Below, piece by piece: positions 32,996 to 45,923 of a stretch of DNA of 64,000 nucleotides. This DNA comes from Kosakonia quasisacchari. GTDB taxonomy: Bacteria > Pseudomonadota > Gammaproteobacteria > Enterobacterales > Enterobacteriaceae. Each line of letters opens with the position of its first letter. Position 1 is the first letter of the stretch. The DNA lies in the NCBI RefSeq assembly GCF_004331415.1, contig NZ_SJOP01000004.1:186001-250000 (forward strand), written 5' to 3'. Both the position numbers and the translations under genes were made by a program. The notes under the pieces were generated by a model. That model was not told the origin of the DNA. It searched no databases and worked only from the letters and a program-made list of their open reading frames with translations.

Positions 32996-33961
32996 TCATT
33001 CGCCTGAGCGGGGCACAGTGGCGACCACTTCGCGATTGCGCCAGCGTCCCAAAAGACGGTGGCCAATAGCGGAAAACATCGCGCCCGCAACCACGACAAA
33101 CGCACCGAGATAACCGATAAGGTTTAACATCGGTCTGGCGAAAACATCGGGCCAGGCCATTGATAATAAATCTGAAAAAAACAGCGTAAAGAGCGGTGTC
33201 AGCGTGATTAATGCGCTCACCTGCGCCGCCTGCCAGCGAGCCATCGCTTCCGCCAGCGCGCCATAACCCACCAGCGTATTGAGGCCACAAAACACCAGGC
33301 AAGCCAGTTGCCAGTCACTCAACTGAAGCAGCACGGCGGGTTTTGCCAACGGCAACAACGCAATTGTACACAAAGTGTACAGCAAAAAGAGGATCTGCTG
33401 GGAGGCCAGGCGCCGCAATAACACTTTTTGCGCGACGCCGTAACTAACCCACACCGTGGCTGCTCCGACGCCAAAAATTACGCCCCAGGTGTAATCCGTC
33501 AGGCGGGTAAAAATCTCCGCCAGGCTGGTATTAAAAAACATCACCAGACCACAGATAAGCATCAGCGCGCCGATAACCTGAGTGCCGCGCATTTTCTCCT
33601 TGAGAATAACAACGCTGGCAATCATCATGCCCACAGGCGAAAGTTGACCGATCACCTGCGAAGCCGTCGGGCTAACGTATTGCAGGGAAGAGCTGAAGAG
33701 GATGAAATTCCCGAACAGCCCGCCAGTGGCAATGGCCAGCAAAACTAACCAGCGCGGCTTGCGAAAAAGATGCAGTGGAGGCAGTTTTTTTTTCCAGCCG
33801 AGAATCAAGCCAAGGCCGATTCCCGCCATCAAAAAGCGATAAAACACCACCGTTGGCGGTTCCATCACTTCCAGCACCTGCTTCATGGCGATGGGTAACG
33901 CACCCCAGCACATCGCGGTTGTGAGCGCCAGCGCAATGCCGATGCCTGCCTGCTGTTTCAT
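32996..33961 (-). CDS. yhbE: YhbE, EamA-family inner-membrane transporter
   Basis: 321 residues, as in E. coli. About ten hydrophobic helices are arranged as two EamA (DMT superfamily) repeats, the first starting GIALALTTAMCWGALPIAMK. The substrate is unknown. It lies between rpmA and obgE; a terminator separates it from rpmA, and obgE starts 15 bp after its stop. Confidence 0.93.
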   Translation of the reverse strand: MKQQAGIGIALALTTAMCWGALPIAMKQVLEVMEPPTVVFYRFLMAGIGLGLILGWKKKLPPLHLFRKPRWLVLLAIATGGLFGNFILFSSSLQYVSPTASQVIGQLSPVGMMIASVVILKEKMRGTQVIGALMLICGLVMFFNTSLAEIFTRLTDYTWGVIFGVGAATVWVSYGVAQKVLLRRLASQQILFLLYTLCTIALLPLAKPAVLLQLSDWQLACLVFCGLNTLVGYGALAEAMARWQAAQVSALITLTPLFTLFFSDLLSMAWPDVFARPMLNLIGYLGAFVVVAGAMFSAIGHRLLGRWRNREVVATVPRSGE

Positions 33962-34000
33962 GCCCGTATTCCCTGCCAGAATTTACCGGACTTCTAATGT

Positions 34001-34030
34001 AAAAAGCCCCGCAACGTGTTGCGGGGCTTT
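34001..34030 (-). terminator. rpmA terminator
   Basis: AAAGCCCCGC and GCGGGGCTTTTT around a short AACG-TG loop, 26 bases after the rpmA stop on the minus strand. It separates the ribosomal pair from yhbE-obgE, with probable partial read-through. Confidence 0.87.
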
Positions 34031-34055
34031 CTTCCGTTACCGGGACGCGAAAAAC

Positions 34056-34313
<258 letters not shown>

Positions 34314-34333
34314 TTAAATCTACTCCTCAGGTC

Positions 34334-34681
<348 letters not shown>

Positions 34682-34717
34682 TCAGAGTGCGCTAAAAATA
34701 TTCATAATAGGGCGCGA

Positions 34718-34746
34718 ATATTACGCAACTTGCTAGCCTTTGACAA
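34718..34746 (-). promoter_or_regulatory. rplU-rpmA promoter
   Basis: TTGTCA, 17 bp, TAATAT on the minus strand, then a GC-rich discriminator CGCGCCC typical of stringently controlled ribosomal promoters. About 70 bp before the rplU ATG. Confidence 0.8.
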
Positions 34747-34904
34747 GAGTGATCGTCACTCCATGCAGAAAAAAAACACAACACGTAAGGTAACGTTTAT
34801 CTGGCGCATTTTTTCAGTACAATCAACAATACTATTCTAACCCGTAACCCTTTGTTATCCCATTTTGCTATGTGGTAAACAGGACTGAAAGCCCGGCTTT
34901 TGCG

Positions 34905-35876
34905 ATGAATTTAGAAAAAATCAATGAGTTAACCGCGCACGATATGGCGGGTGTAAACGCGACGATTCTGCAACAACTCAACTCGGATGTTCAGTTAATC
35001 AACCAGTTGGGTTATTACATCGTAAGCGGCGGCGGCAAACGCATCCGTCCGATGATTGCCGTGCTGGCGGCGCGAGCCGTTGGCTATGAGGGCAATTTGC
35101 ATGTCACTATTGCCGCATTAATCGAATTTATTCACACCGCGACCCTTCTCCATGACGATGTCGTGGACGAGTCCGACATGCGCCGCGGCAAAGCCACCGC
35201 TAACGCGGCCTTTGGCAACGCAGCGAGCGTATTGGTCGGCGATTTTATCTACACCCGCGCTTTCCAGATGATGACCAGCCTCGGCTCGTTGAAAGTGCTG
35301 GAAGTGATGTCCGAAGCCGTAAATGTGATTGCTGAAGGCGAAGTCCTGCAGTTAATGAACGTCAACGACCCGAATATCACTGAAGAAAACTATATGCGCG
35401 TCATTTACAGCAAAACCGCCCGTCTGTTTGAAGCGGCGGCTCAGTGCTCCGGCTTGCTGGCTGGCTGTACGGAAGCGCAGGAAAAAGGGTTGCAGGATTA
35501 CGGTCGCTATCTGGGAACGGCTTTTCAGCTCATCGATGATTTGCTTGATTACAGTGCAGACGGTGAAACGCTCGGCAAAAACACCGGCGATGACCTGAAT
35601 GAAGGCAAACCGACGTTACCGTTGTTACATGCCATGCATAACGGCACACCAGAACAAGCACAGATGATCCGCGAAGCTATCGAACAAGGAAATGGCCGAC
35701 ACCTTCTGGAACCTGTTCTGGAAGCAATGGCGGCCTGCGGCTCACTGGAGTGGACGCGTCGTCGTGCGGAAGAAGAAGCGGATAAAGCGATTGCTGCTTT
35801 ACATGTTCTGCCGGATTCACCGTGGCGCGAAGCGTTGGTCGGTCTTGCCCACATCGCCGTTCAGCGCGATCGTTAA
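34905..35876 (+). CDS. ispB: IspB, octaprenyl diphosphate synthase
   Basis: 323 residues from the ATG at 34905 (MNLEKINELT); upstream in-frame codons lack support. The first aspartate-rich motif LLHDDVVDES has D84, D85 and D88; the second, QLIDDLLDY, is near 210. It adds five isopentenyl units to farnesyl diphosphate to make the C40 side chain of ubiquinone and menaquinone. Divergent from rplU. It works upstream of the Ubi proteins at the left end of the window. Confidence 0.97.
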   Translation: MNLEKINELTAHDMAGVNATILQQLNSDVQLINQLGYYIVSGGGKRIRPMIAVLAARAVGYEGNLHVTIAALIEFIHTATLLHDDVVDESDMRRGKATANAAFGNAASVLVGDFIYTRAFQMMTSLGSLKVLEVMSEAVNVIAEGEVLQLMNVNDPNITEENYMRVIYSKTARLFEAAAQCSGLLAGCTEAQEKGLQDYGRYLGTAFQLIDDLLDYSADGETLGKNTGDDLNEGKPTLPLLHAMHNGTPEQAQMIREAIEQGNGRHLLEPVLEAMAACGSLEWTRRRAEEEADKAIAALHVLPDSPWREALVGLAHIAVQRDR

Positions 35877-36090
35877 TCTTTCCAGGTTCCCGCGCATTGT
35901 CGCGGGAAAGTTCCAATAAGTTTCTTTAAACCACGTCAAAACCAAAAATAACCAGCAATATCAAGCCTTGTCATAATCCTAAAACGCAAAATATTACATG
36001 AGCTTTTCAGAACAAACGCTCCCATATGCGTATAGTAAGTAGCGTTGTTGACGTAAATAATTGACACCTATTTTCTATCAGGGAGATGTT

Positions 36091-36366
36091 ATGGAAACAA
36101 AAGTAATGGACTGGCACCAGGCGGATATCATTGCCGGGCTGCGTAAGAAAGGAACATCGCTGGCTGCAGAATCCCGTAAAAACGGGTTAAGCTCATCGAC
36201 CCTCGCTAACGCTCTGACCCGCTCCTGGCCAAAAGGGGAATTGATTATTGCGCGTGCGCTGGATACCGATCCCTGGGTTATCTGGCCATCACGTTACCAT
36301 GATCCTGTCACCCATGAATTTATCGATAAGACGAAGCTGATCAGGAAAAAAAGGGAGGAAAAATAA
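36091..36366 (+). CDS. sfsB: SfsB (Nlp), Ner-like DNA-binding regulator
   Basis: 91 residues from the ATG at 36091, preceded by GGGAGATGTT. Ner/SfsB-type helix-turn-helix over most of its length: DWHQADIIAGLRKKGTSLAA and ESRKNGLSSSTLANAL, then WPKGELIIARALDTDPWVIWPSRY. It resembles phage Mu Ner; E. coli SfsB is linked to maltose gene activation. Alone in its transcription unit, between ispB and convergent murA. Confidence 0.93.
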   Translation: METKVMDWHQADIIAGLRKKGTSLAAESRKNGLSSSTLANALTRSWPKGELIIARALDTDPWVIWPSRYHDPVTHEFIDKTKLIRKKREEK

Positions 36367-36413
36367 GCGGCCATGCAAGTAGCACCTCCCCTTGCTTGCC
36401 AGAACAGGCGATA

Positions 36414-36441
36414 GAAAAAAAGGGAGCCAAGGCTCCCTTCT
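36414..36441. terminator. Terminator between sfsB and murA
   Basis: GGGAGCC and GGCTCCC with a 2-base loop, and eight Ts on the minus strand, 20 bases after the murA stop. A weaker TTCTT on the plus strand may also serve sfsB. Confidence 0.83.
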
Positions 36442-36460
36442 TACCGTTCAGCAGACAGGC

Positions 36461-37720
<1,260 letters not shown>

Positions 37721-37772
37721 TCATCTGATCTCTGTTAAGAATTCACACGCGCAGTGGGTTTATCCCCTGCGC

Positions 37773-38027
37773 TCAAAAGCCGTTAAGTTTGCGATCCCGC
37801 GCCCACTCCGCTGGAGTGTAGGCCTTGATCGACAGGGCATGGATACGGTTGTCTGCGATGTATTCCATCAGCGGGCCATAAATGGTCTGTTGTTTCTTGA
37901 CCCGACTCATGCCGTCGAAAATCTCACCCACAGCAACAACCTGAAAGTGACTGCCATCGCCAGTGACGTGGGCTTCCTGGAGAGAGAGTGCGTTCATCAA
38001 CACCGTCTGAATTTCATGATTTTCCAT
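37773..38027 (-). CDS. ibaG: IbaG, BolA-family acid-stress protein
   Basis: 84 residues from the ATG at 38027 ([14 protein letters not shown]). BolA fold with [17 protein letters not shown] and the invariant [11 protein letters not shown] end; the conserved histidine can bind iron-sulfur clusters with monothiol glutaredoxin. In E. coli it responds to acid. A terminator separates it from mlaB. Confidence 0.95.
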   Translation of the reverse strand: MENHEIQTVLMNALSLQEAHVTGDGSHFQVVAVGEIFDGMSRVKKQQTIYGPLMEYIADNRIHALSIKAYTPAEWARDRKLNGF

Positions 38028-38098
38028 GGGTGTAAATATCATCTAATAGTGAAAACAGTCACACATCTTAGAGGAAAGTGGCGTCGGCTTAAACAAGC

Positions 38099-38133
38099 AA
38101 AAAGCCCCATCAATATAAAGGATGGGGCTTTAA
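38099..38133 (-). terminator. Terminator of the mla operon
   Basis: AAAGCCCCATCC and TTGATGGGGCTTTTTG pair on the minus strand, with a T run, 21 bases after the mlaB stop and before ibaG-murA. Confidence 0.82.
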
Positions 38134-38153
38134 GTAGTAACGCATTGAAAAAA

Positions 38154-38447
38154 TTAGTGAGGCAATACATCCTGCGGCAAATTATAGAGCGCAGCGAGGG
38201 TGGACACATTCTCACTCACTCCGGCAAGCACAACATTGCTCCCCTGTTTTTTGCCCTGCGCCACCAGATGTACCAGCAGCGCGACGCCAGCGGTATCAAC
38301 GCGTGACACACCGTGTAAGTCGATGCAGGTTACCCCTCTCATCGCCTCCACGCGCGCTTCCCACAGCGGGTTTAAGAGGTTCTGATCCAGTTCGCCCAAC
38401 AGTTTCAGGCAGTCTCCGTTGCGCGCCCAGCTTAGACTGGCTGTCAT
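38154..38447 (-). CDS. mlaB: MlaB, STAS-domain subunit of the Mla transporter
   Basis: 97 residues from the ATG at 38447, overlapping the mlaC stop (ATGA). STAS domain with the [20 protein letters not shown] strand-helix. It binds the ATPase MlaF in the cytosol and stabilises the MlaFEDB complex. Last gene of mlaFEDCB. Confidence 0.95.
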   Translation of the reverse strand: MTASLSWARNGDCLKLLGELDQNLLNPLWEARVEAMRGVTCIDLHGVSRVDTAGVALLVHLVAQGKKQGSNVVLAGVSENVSTLAALYNLPQDVLPH

Positions 38448-39082
38448 TGCTTTTTCTCGTCCAGGGTAATTTTCTGGCGGGAAATAGATTGCAGTTCGGC
38501 GGTTAAACCGTCGATGCCTTTGGTGCGTAGCAGATCGCTCCACTCGTTCTGTTTGGTCGTGATCATGCTCACCCCTTCGGCAATCATGTCATAAGCCTGC
38601 CAGTTGCCGCTCTGCGTGTTTTTACGCCACTGGAAATCCAGGCGCACCGGCGGACGACCATTCGGATCGATGATGGTCACACGGATCGGCACAATCGTCG
38701 CATCGCCCAACGGCTGCTCCGGCGCAATCTGGTAGGTCTGGCCGTGGTACATTGCCAGCGCCTGGCCGTATGCCTGTTTCAGGTATTCGCGAAATGCAGC
38801 GAAATAGGCTTCGCGCTGCGCGGGCGTCGCTTCTTTGTAATAACGGCCCAGCACCAACGCACCAGCGTATTTCACCTGCACGTAGGGCAGCAGTTCCTGA
38901 TCGACAACATCGCGCAAGTAGTCCGGGTTCGCACGGATTTTTGGCTGCTCATTTTTGAGGCGATCGAAGGTTTTCTGTGCCGCGTCTTTCATTGCGGCGT
39001 AAGGGTTAGCTTGATCGGCCGCCATCGCAGCACCCAGCGGTGCAATCACCAGCAGGGCAACCATTAATAGACGTTTAAACAT
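38444..39082 (-). CDS. mlaC: MlaC, periplasmic phospholipid-binding protein
   Basis: 212 residues. Signal peptide [24 protein letters not shown], cleaved after AMA. NTF2-like lipid pocket. It carries phospholipid between the outer-membrane MlaA complex and MlaFEDB. It starts 16 bp after mlaD. Confidence 0.97.
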   Translation of the reverse strand: MFKRLLMVALLVIAPLGAAMAADQANPYAAMKDAAQKTFDRLKNEQPKIRANPDYLRDVVDQELLPYVQVKYAGALVLGRYYKEATPAQREAYFAAFREYLKQAYGQALAMYHGQTYQIAPEQPLGDATIVPIRVTIIDPNGRPPVRLDFQWRKNTQSGNWQAYDMIAEGVSMITTKQNEWSDLLRTKGIDGLTAELQSISRQKITLDEKKQ

Positions 39083-39098
39083 GCGTCAATTCTCCTCG

Positions 39099-39650
39099 TT
39101 AATTCGTCTGCCCAGCAGACGGTGCGGCTTGAGTATTCCCTGCATCGTGGGCTGCCGCATCGCCTGAATTCTTATTGTCACCGCCTTTACTGTTGTAAAG
39201 GAATTGTCCGATAAGATCCTCAAGCACGATGGCGGACTTGGTATCCTGAATGGTGCTTCCTTCTTTAAGCATAGAAGTTCCCATCTCCGGATCGTCAAAG
39301 CCAACATTCAGCGCCAGATACTGCTCACCTAACAACCCGGAAGTGCGGATCGCCAGCGAGCTGGTATCCGGGATCTGGTTGTAACGCTCTTCAATATCAA
39401 GCGCGACACGCGGCAGATAGGTTTTGGGATCGAGAGAGATATCCGCAACGCGCCCGATCACTACTCCGCCAATTCTCACTGGCGAATGTGCTTTCAGACC
39501 GCCAATATTGTCAAAGGTGGCATAGACACGGTAAGTCGGTTCGGTGCGCATTGAAGCGACATCCGCCGCTTTTAAGCAGATAAAGAGTCCAGCCAGCAGC
39601 GCCAGCACAAGGAAAACACCGACCCAAATTTCACTTTTTTTCGTTTGCAT
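39099..39650 (-). CDS. mlaD: MlaD, MCE-domain substrate-binding subunit
   Basis: 183 residues from the ATG at 39650 (MQTKKSEIWVG), the E. coli start, 4 bases after mlaE. One membrane anchor (about 8-28), then a single MCE domain starting YRVYATFDNIGGLKAHSPV. It forms a hexameric ring that guides phospholipid between membrane and MlaC. The C-terminal tail is low complexity. Confidence 0.97.
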   Translation of the reverse strand: MQTKKSEIWVGVFLVLALLAGLFICLKAADVASMRTEPTYRVYATFDNIGGLKAHSPVRIGGVVIGRVADISLDPKTYLPRVALDIEERYNQIPDTSSLAIRTSGLLGEQYLALNVGFDDPEMGTSMLKEGSTIQDTKSAIVLEDLIGQFLYNSKGGDNKNSGDAAAHDAGNTQAAPSAGQTN

Positions 39651-39654
39651 GAAC

Positions 39655-41257
<1,603 letters not shown>

Positions 41258-41486
41258 TTCCTCTTCCTTATAAGCCTCGTCGGCCACAAGCATGACGCTT
41301 GATAACATCACGAACCCAACATTTTTACAGAATATTACCTGCTGAGGTTAGCGAAAGCTGGCATTTGTTTTACTTTTGAGCCGCATAAAGTCAAAATTAG
41401 GAATCATTACGCTACGCGGAACTCCCGGTTTTACCCGGCATGGCAGCCTGCGAGCCGGCGGATTATACCTGAAGAAAGGATGTTAG

Positions 41487-42461
41487 ATGCTTTTAGCGAC
41501 GGCGCTATTGATAATTGGTTTACTCTTAGTGGTCTACAGTGCCGATCGTCTGGTGTTCGCTGCTTCGATCCTTTGCCGCACATTCGGCGTACCGCCTTTA
41601 ATCATCGGCATGACCGTTGTAAGCATCGGTACCTCTCTGCCCGAGATAATCACCTCCGTTGCCGCATCCCTGCATGGCCAGTTGGATCTGGCTATCGGCA
41701 CTGCGATCGGCTCTAACATCACTAATATCTTGTTAATCCTCGGCGTCGCCGCTCTTTTACACCCTTTTACCGTACATTCCGATATTCTGCGTCGCGAATT
41801 GCCGTTAACCTTGGTAGCCAGCCTGCTGGCAGGCGTGGTGTTGTACAATGGGCACCTCAGCCGCTTTGACGGCATTATTTTACTGTTATTAGCCGTGCTA
41901 TGGCTGGTGTTCATTGTTAAAATTGCCCGCCTGGCAGAGCGCCAGGGCAACGACAGTCTCACCCGAGAGCAGTTGGCGGAGTTGCCGAGAGACGGCAGCC
42001 TTTCGGTCGCGTTCCTCTGGCTGGGCGTAGCATTAATTATTATGCCGATGGCAACACGTATGGTGGTGGATAACGCAACAGTGGTAGCGAACTACTTTGC
42101 TATCAGCGAGCTGACCATTGGCCTGACGGTGATTGCTATCGGTACTGGCCTGCCTGAACTGGCGACAGCGATTGCCGGTGCGCGCAAAGGTGAAGACGAT
42201 ATCGCGATTGGCAATATTATTGGTTCAAACATTTTTAACATTGCTCTCGTACTGGGTTTGCCTGCATTGATTGCGCCGGGCGACTTTAACCCGATAGCCT
42301 TTACGCGTGATTATGGCGTGATGTTGCTGGTCAGTGCTCTTTTTGCCCTGATTTGCTGGCGACGTAAGCAAATCAGCAGAGGTGTCGGTGCACTGTTGTT
42401 CGGCGGGTTTATCGTATGGCTGGCGCTGCTCTACTGGCTGTCGCCGCTTTTGACTGGATAA
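41487..42461 (+). CDS. yrbG: YrbG, calcium/sodium:proton antiporter family protein
   Basis: 324 residues (E. coli 325). Two inverted alpha-repeats of the CaCA superfamily: GMTVVSIGTSLPEI with GSNITNILLILG near 40-85, and GLTVIAIGTGLPEL with GSNIFNIALVLG near 213-260. About ten membrane helices. The transported ion in vivo is unproven. kdsD follows by 13 bp. Confidence 0.95.
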   Translation: MLLATALLIIGLLLVVYSADRLVFAASILCRTFGVPPLIIGMTVVSIGTSLPEIITSVAASLHGQLDLAIGTAIGSNITNILLILGVAALLHPFTVHSDILRRELPLTLVASLLAGVVLYNGHLSRFDGIILLLLAVLWLVFIVKIARLAERQGNDSLTREQLAELPRDGSLSVAFLWLGVALIIMPMATRMVVDNATVVANYFAISELTIGLTVIAIGTGLPELATAIAGARKGEDDIAIGNIIGSNIFNIALVLGLPALIAPGDFNPIAFTRDYGVMLLVSALFALICWRRKQISRGVGALLFGGFIVWLALLYWLSPLLTG

Positions 42462-42474
42462 TCGGATACGCATT

Positions 42475-43461
42475 ATGTCGCAAATAGATTTGCAGCCGGG
42501 TTTTGACTTTCAACAAGCAGGTAAAGACGTCCTGGAAATTGAACGTGAAGGCCTCGCAGAGCTGGATCAGTACATCAACGCCGATTTCACGCAGGCGTGC
42601 GAAAAAATGTTCTATTGCGCCGGAAAAGTGGTGGTGATGGGAATGGGCAAATCCGGCCATATCGGTAGAAAAATGGCTGCCACATTTGCCAGCACCGGAA
42701 CCCCCTCCTTCTTTGTGCATCCGGGCGAAGCGGCCCATGGTGATTTGGGGATGGTCAGCCCGCAAGATGTGGTCATTGCGCTGTCAAACTCAGGGGAGTC
42801 GAACGAGATCCTCGCGCTGATCCCGGTGCTGAAGCGATTGAAAGTTTCGCTGATTTGCATGACCAGCCGACCAGAAAGCAGCATGGCGCGCGTCGCAGAT
42901 ATTCATTTGTGCGTGAAGGTTCCCAAAGAGGCCTGTCCGCTAGGTCTGGCGCCAACCTCCAGCACCACAGCGGCGCTGGTAATGGGCGATGCGCTGGCAG
43001 TTGCGTTGCTGAAAGCGCGCGGTTTTACAGCGGAAGATTTCGCCTTATCTCATCCCGGCGGCGCGCTGGGTAGAAAACTGTTGCTGCGCGTCAATGACAT
43101 CATGCACACCGGCGATGAAATTCCCCATGTCAGCAAAAACGCCAGCTTGCGCGATGCGCTGCTTGAAATCACGCGTAAAAACCTGGGCATGACGGTTATC
43201 TGCGATGATCTGATGAAGATCGAAGGCATCTTTACCGACGGTGACTTACGCCGCGTGTTCGATATGGGCGGCGATGTCCGCAGCATGGGCATTGCCGACG
43301 TCATGACGCCCGGTGGTGTTCGAGTACGGCCTAACACGCTGGCAGTGGATGCGCTGAATCTGATGCAATCCCGGCACATTACCTCCGTGCTGGTGGCCGA
43401 TGGCGACCAGTTGCTGGGTGTGTTACATATGCATGATTTACTGCGCGCTGGCGTAGTGTAA
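42475..43461 (+). CDS. kdsD: KdsD, arabinose-5-phosphate isomerase
   Basis: 328 residues. SIS domain (about 40-180) with GMGKSGHIGRKMAATFASTG and a SNSGESNE loop, then two CBS domains (about 210-328). It converts ribulose-5-phosphate to arabinose-5-phosphate, the first step to Kdo for LPS. It heads the kdsC-lptC-lptA-lptB run. Confidence 0.97.
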   Translation: MSQIDLQPGFDFQQAGKDVLEIEREGLAELDQYINADFTQACEKMFYCAGKVVVMGMGKSGHIGRKMAATFASTGTPSFFVHPGEAAHGDLGMVSPQDVVIALSNSGESNEILALIPVLKRLKVSLICMTSRPESSMARVADIHLCVKVPKEACPLGLAPTSSTTAALVMGDALAVALLKARGFTAEDFALSHPGGALGRKLLLRVNDIMHTGDEIPHVSKNASLRDALLEITRKNLGMTVICDDLMKIEGIFTDGDLRRVFDMGGDVRSMGIADVMTPGGVRVRPNTLAVDALNLMQSRHITSVLVADGDQLLGVLHMHDLLRAGVV

Positions 43462-43475
43462 AGAAGGACATACGA

Positions 43476-44042
43476 ATGAGTAATGCTGGCGCGTCGCTTG
43501 CGACCTGTTATGGGCCGGTAAGCACGCAAGTTATGGCGAAAGCGGAAAAAATACGCCTGTTAATTCTGGATGTGGACGGCGTGTTATCCGATGGGCTCAT
43601 CTATATGGGCAATAACGGAGAAGAGCTGAAAGCGTTCAACGTTCGCGATGGTTACGGGATCCGCTGTGCACTTACTTCCGACATTGAGGTTGCCATAATT
43701 ACCGGGCGAAAAGCTAAACTAGTGGAAGATCGCTGCGAAACCCTGAAGATTAAGCACTTGTATCAAGGTCAGTCGGATAAACTGCTCGCTTACCGCGAAC
43801 TGGTGGCAAAACTGGCGCTCACCCCCGATCAAGTGGCTTATGTAGGCGATGATTTGATCGACTGGCCAGTGATGGCGGAAATTGGTTTGAGCGTTGCCGT
43901 TGCTGATGCTCATCCGCTGCTGCTTTCACGCGTAGATTACGTTACGCGCATTAATGGCGGCCGAGGCGCAGTTCGTGAAGTCTGTGATTTGTTGTTGCTG
44001 GCGCAGGGCAAGCTGGATGAGGCCAAAGGGCAATCGATATGA
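43476..44042 (+). CDS. kdsC: KdsC, Kdo-8-phosphate phosphatase
   Basis: 188 residues. HAD motif LLILDVDGVLSDG with nucleophile D32 and acid D34, and motif IV GDDLIDWPVM. It removes the phosphate from Kdo-8-phosphate to give Kdo. AGAAGGAC precedes the ATG. Its stop overlaps the lptC start (ATGA). Confidence 0.97.
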   Translation: MSNAGASLATCYGPVSTQVMAKAEKIRLLILDVDGVLSDGLIYMGNNGEELKAFNVRDGYGIRCALTSDIEVAIITGRKAKLVEDRCETLKIKHLYQGQSDKLLAYRELVAKLALTPDQVAYVGDDLIDWPVMAEIGLSVAVADAHPLLLSRVDYVTRINGGRGAVREVCDLLLLAQGKLDEAKGQSI

Positions 44043-44614
44043 GTAAAACCAAACGTTGGGTCATCATTCTGCTGGCGCTGGCCGCACTGATCCTGATAGG
44101 GATCAACCTGACGACTCAGGATGATCCGAATCCGGTCGCCACCAACAATGCCGACCCGACTTATAAAAGCCAACATACGGATACGGTGGTTTATAGCCCG
44201 GAAGGGGCGCTTAACTACCGGCTTATCGCGCAGAACGTGGAATACTTTTCTGCTGAAGGTGTGAGTTGGTTCGCGCAGCCAATACTGACAACGTTCGACG
44301 AGGATAAGGTTCCAACCTGGTCGATAAAGTCAGACAAAGCGAAGCTAACCGATGACAAAATGCTTTATCTTTATGGACATGTTGAAGTCAATGCGCTGAC
44401 GGCGGACGCCCAGCTGCGAAAAATCACCACGGATAACGCCCAGATTAACCTGGTAACGCAGGATGTTACCTCGAATGATCAGGTCACGTTGTACGGTACA
44501 ACATTTAATTCCACCGGCCTGAAAATGCGCGGCAATTTACGCAGCAAAAACGCCGAGCTGATTGAAAAGGTTAGAAGCTCCTATGAAATTCAAAACAAAC
44601 AAACGCAGCCTTAA
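44039..44614 (+). CDS. lptC: LptC, LPS export inner-membrane anchor
   Basis: 191 residues. One N-terminal membrane helix (about 7-25) and a periplasmic beta-jellyroll. It receives LPS from LptB2FG and passes it to LptA. It overlaps kdsC by 4 bases and lptA by 32 bases, so the three are translationally linked. Confidence 0.97.
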   Translation: MSKTKRWVIILLALAALILIGINLTTQDDPNPVATNNADPTYKSQHTDTVVYSPEGALNYRLIAQNVEYFSAEGVSWFAQPILTTFDEDKVPTWSIKSDKAKLTDDKMLYLYGHVEVNALTADAQLRKITTDNAQINLVTQDVTSNDQVTLYGTTFNSTGLKMRGNLRSKNAELIEKVRSSYEIQNKQTQP

Positions 44615-45143
44615 TCTTGTATTGGCCACCACGCTTTTGGCCGCCGCGCTTCCGGCGCTCGCCGTGACCGGGGATACAGATCAACCTATCCATATCGACT
44701 CCGATCAGCAGTCGCTGGATATGCAGGGTAACGTTGTGACCTTCACCGGCAACGTCGTGGTAACCCAGGGGACGATTAAAATTAATGCCGACAAAGTCGT
44801 CGTTACCCGTCCGGGTGGTCAGCAAGGTAAAGAGATCATTGACGGCTACGGCAACCCTGCGACGTTTTACCAAATGCAGGACAATGGCAAACCCGTTAAA
44901 GGCCACTCCTCGCAGATGCATTACGAACTGGAAAAAGATTTCGTGGTGCTGACCGGTAACGCCTATCTGGAACAGCTGGATAGCAATATCACCGGAGACA
45001 AAATCACTTATCTGGTGAAAGAGCAGAAAATGCAGGCGTTCAGCGAAAAAGGCAAACGCGTGACCACCGTTCTGGTACCGTCGCAGTTGCAAGATAAGAG
45101 CAACAAACAAACCCCGGCTCCGGCGCAAAAAAAGAGTAACTAA
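44583..45143 (+). CDS. lptA: LptA, periplasmic LPS bridge protein
   Basis: 186 residues from the ATG at 44583 (MKFKTNKRSLN). Signal peptide ending ALA near residue 27, then OstA-type beta-jellyroll with LDMQGNVVTFTGNVVVTQG. It polymerises across the periplasm to carry LPS to LptDE. It lies inside the end of lptC in another frame. Confidence 0.97.
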   Translation: MKFKTNKRSLNLVLATTLLAAALPALAVTGDTDQPIHIDSDQQSLDMQGNVVTFTGNVVVTQGTIKINADKVVVTRPGGQQGKEIIDGYGNPATFYQMQDNGKPVKGHSSQMHYELEKDFVVLTGNAYLEQLDSNITGDKITYLVKEQKMQAFSEKGKRVTTVLVPSQLQDKSNKQTPAPAQKKSN

Positions 45144-45149
45144 TTCGTT

Positions 45150-45875
45150 ATGGCAACATTAACTGCAAAGAATCTCGCCAAAGCTTATAAAGGCCGCCGC
45201 GTAGTTGAGGATGTCAGTCTGACCGTCAACTCTGGCGAAATCGTCGGGCTGCTTGGCCCTAACGGCGCAGGGAAAACAACGACCTTCTATATGGTGGTGG
45301 GTATTGTGTCGCGCGACGCTGGCAACATCATTATTGATGATGAAGATATCAGCCTGCTGCCGCTGCATGCGCGTGCACGCCGCGGTATTGGTTATCTTCC
45401 CCAGGAAGCCTCGATTTTTCGCCGCCTGAGCGTCTACGATAACCTGATGGCCGTCCTGCAAATCCGCGATGACCTGACCTCAGAGCAACGCGAAGATCGC
45501 GCCAATGAGCTGATGGAAGAGTTCCACATTGAGCATCTGCGCGACAACATGGGCCAATCACTCTCTGGCGGCGAACGTCGCCGTGTGGAGATTGCCCGCG
45601 CGCTGGCGGCGAATCCGAAATTTATCCTGCTGGATGAACCCTTTGCCGGCGTTGACCCGATCTCCGTTATCGATATCAAACGTATCATTGAGCACCTGCG
45701 TGATAGCGGGTTGGGCGTGCTGATTACTGACCATAACGTTCGTGAAACGCTGGCAGTGTGTGAACGTGCTTATATCGTCAGCCAGGGGCATCTCATTGCG
45801 CATGGAACACCGCAGCAAATCCTTGAAGACGAACACGTTAAGCGCGTGTATCTTGGGGAAGACTTCAGACTCTGA
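45150..45875 (+). CDS. lptB: LptB, ATPase of the LPS exporter
   Basis: 241 residues, as in E. coli. Walker A GPNGAGKT at 36-43, signature [15 protein letters not shown] near 138 and Walker [14 protein letters not shown] near 158-170. It drives LptFG to extract LPS from the inner membrane. It lies 6 bp after lptA and 48 bp before rpoN. Confidence 0.98.
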   Translation: MATLTAKNLAKAYKGRRVVEDVSLTVNSGEIVGLLGPNGAGKTTTFYMVVGIVSRDAGNIIIDDEDISLLPLHARARRGIGYLPQEASIFRRLSVYDNLMAVLQIRDDLTSEQREDRANELMEEFHIEHLRDNMGQSLSGGERRRVEIARALAANPKFILLDEPFAGVDPISVIDIKRIIEHLRDSGLGVLITDHNVRETLAVCERAYIVSQGHLIAHGTPQQILEDEHVKRVYLGEDFRL

Positions 45876-45923
45876 TAGGGTAGGGTTTATTGACATTTTT
45901 TGTCGGAGAGTGCTGCTCTGAAT

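Noticed and set aside
35887..35908. Hairpin after ispB as an ispB terminator
   Set aside because: TTCCCGCG/CGCGGGAA is a good stem, but it is followed by AAAGTTCC rather than Ts, so termination is not supported.
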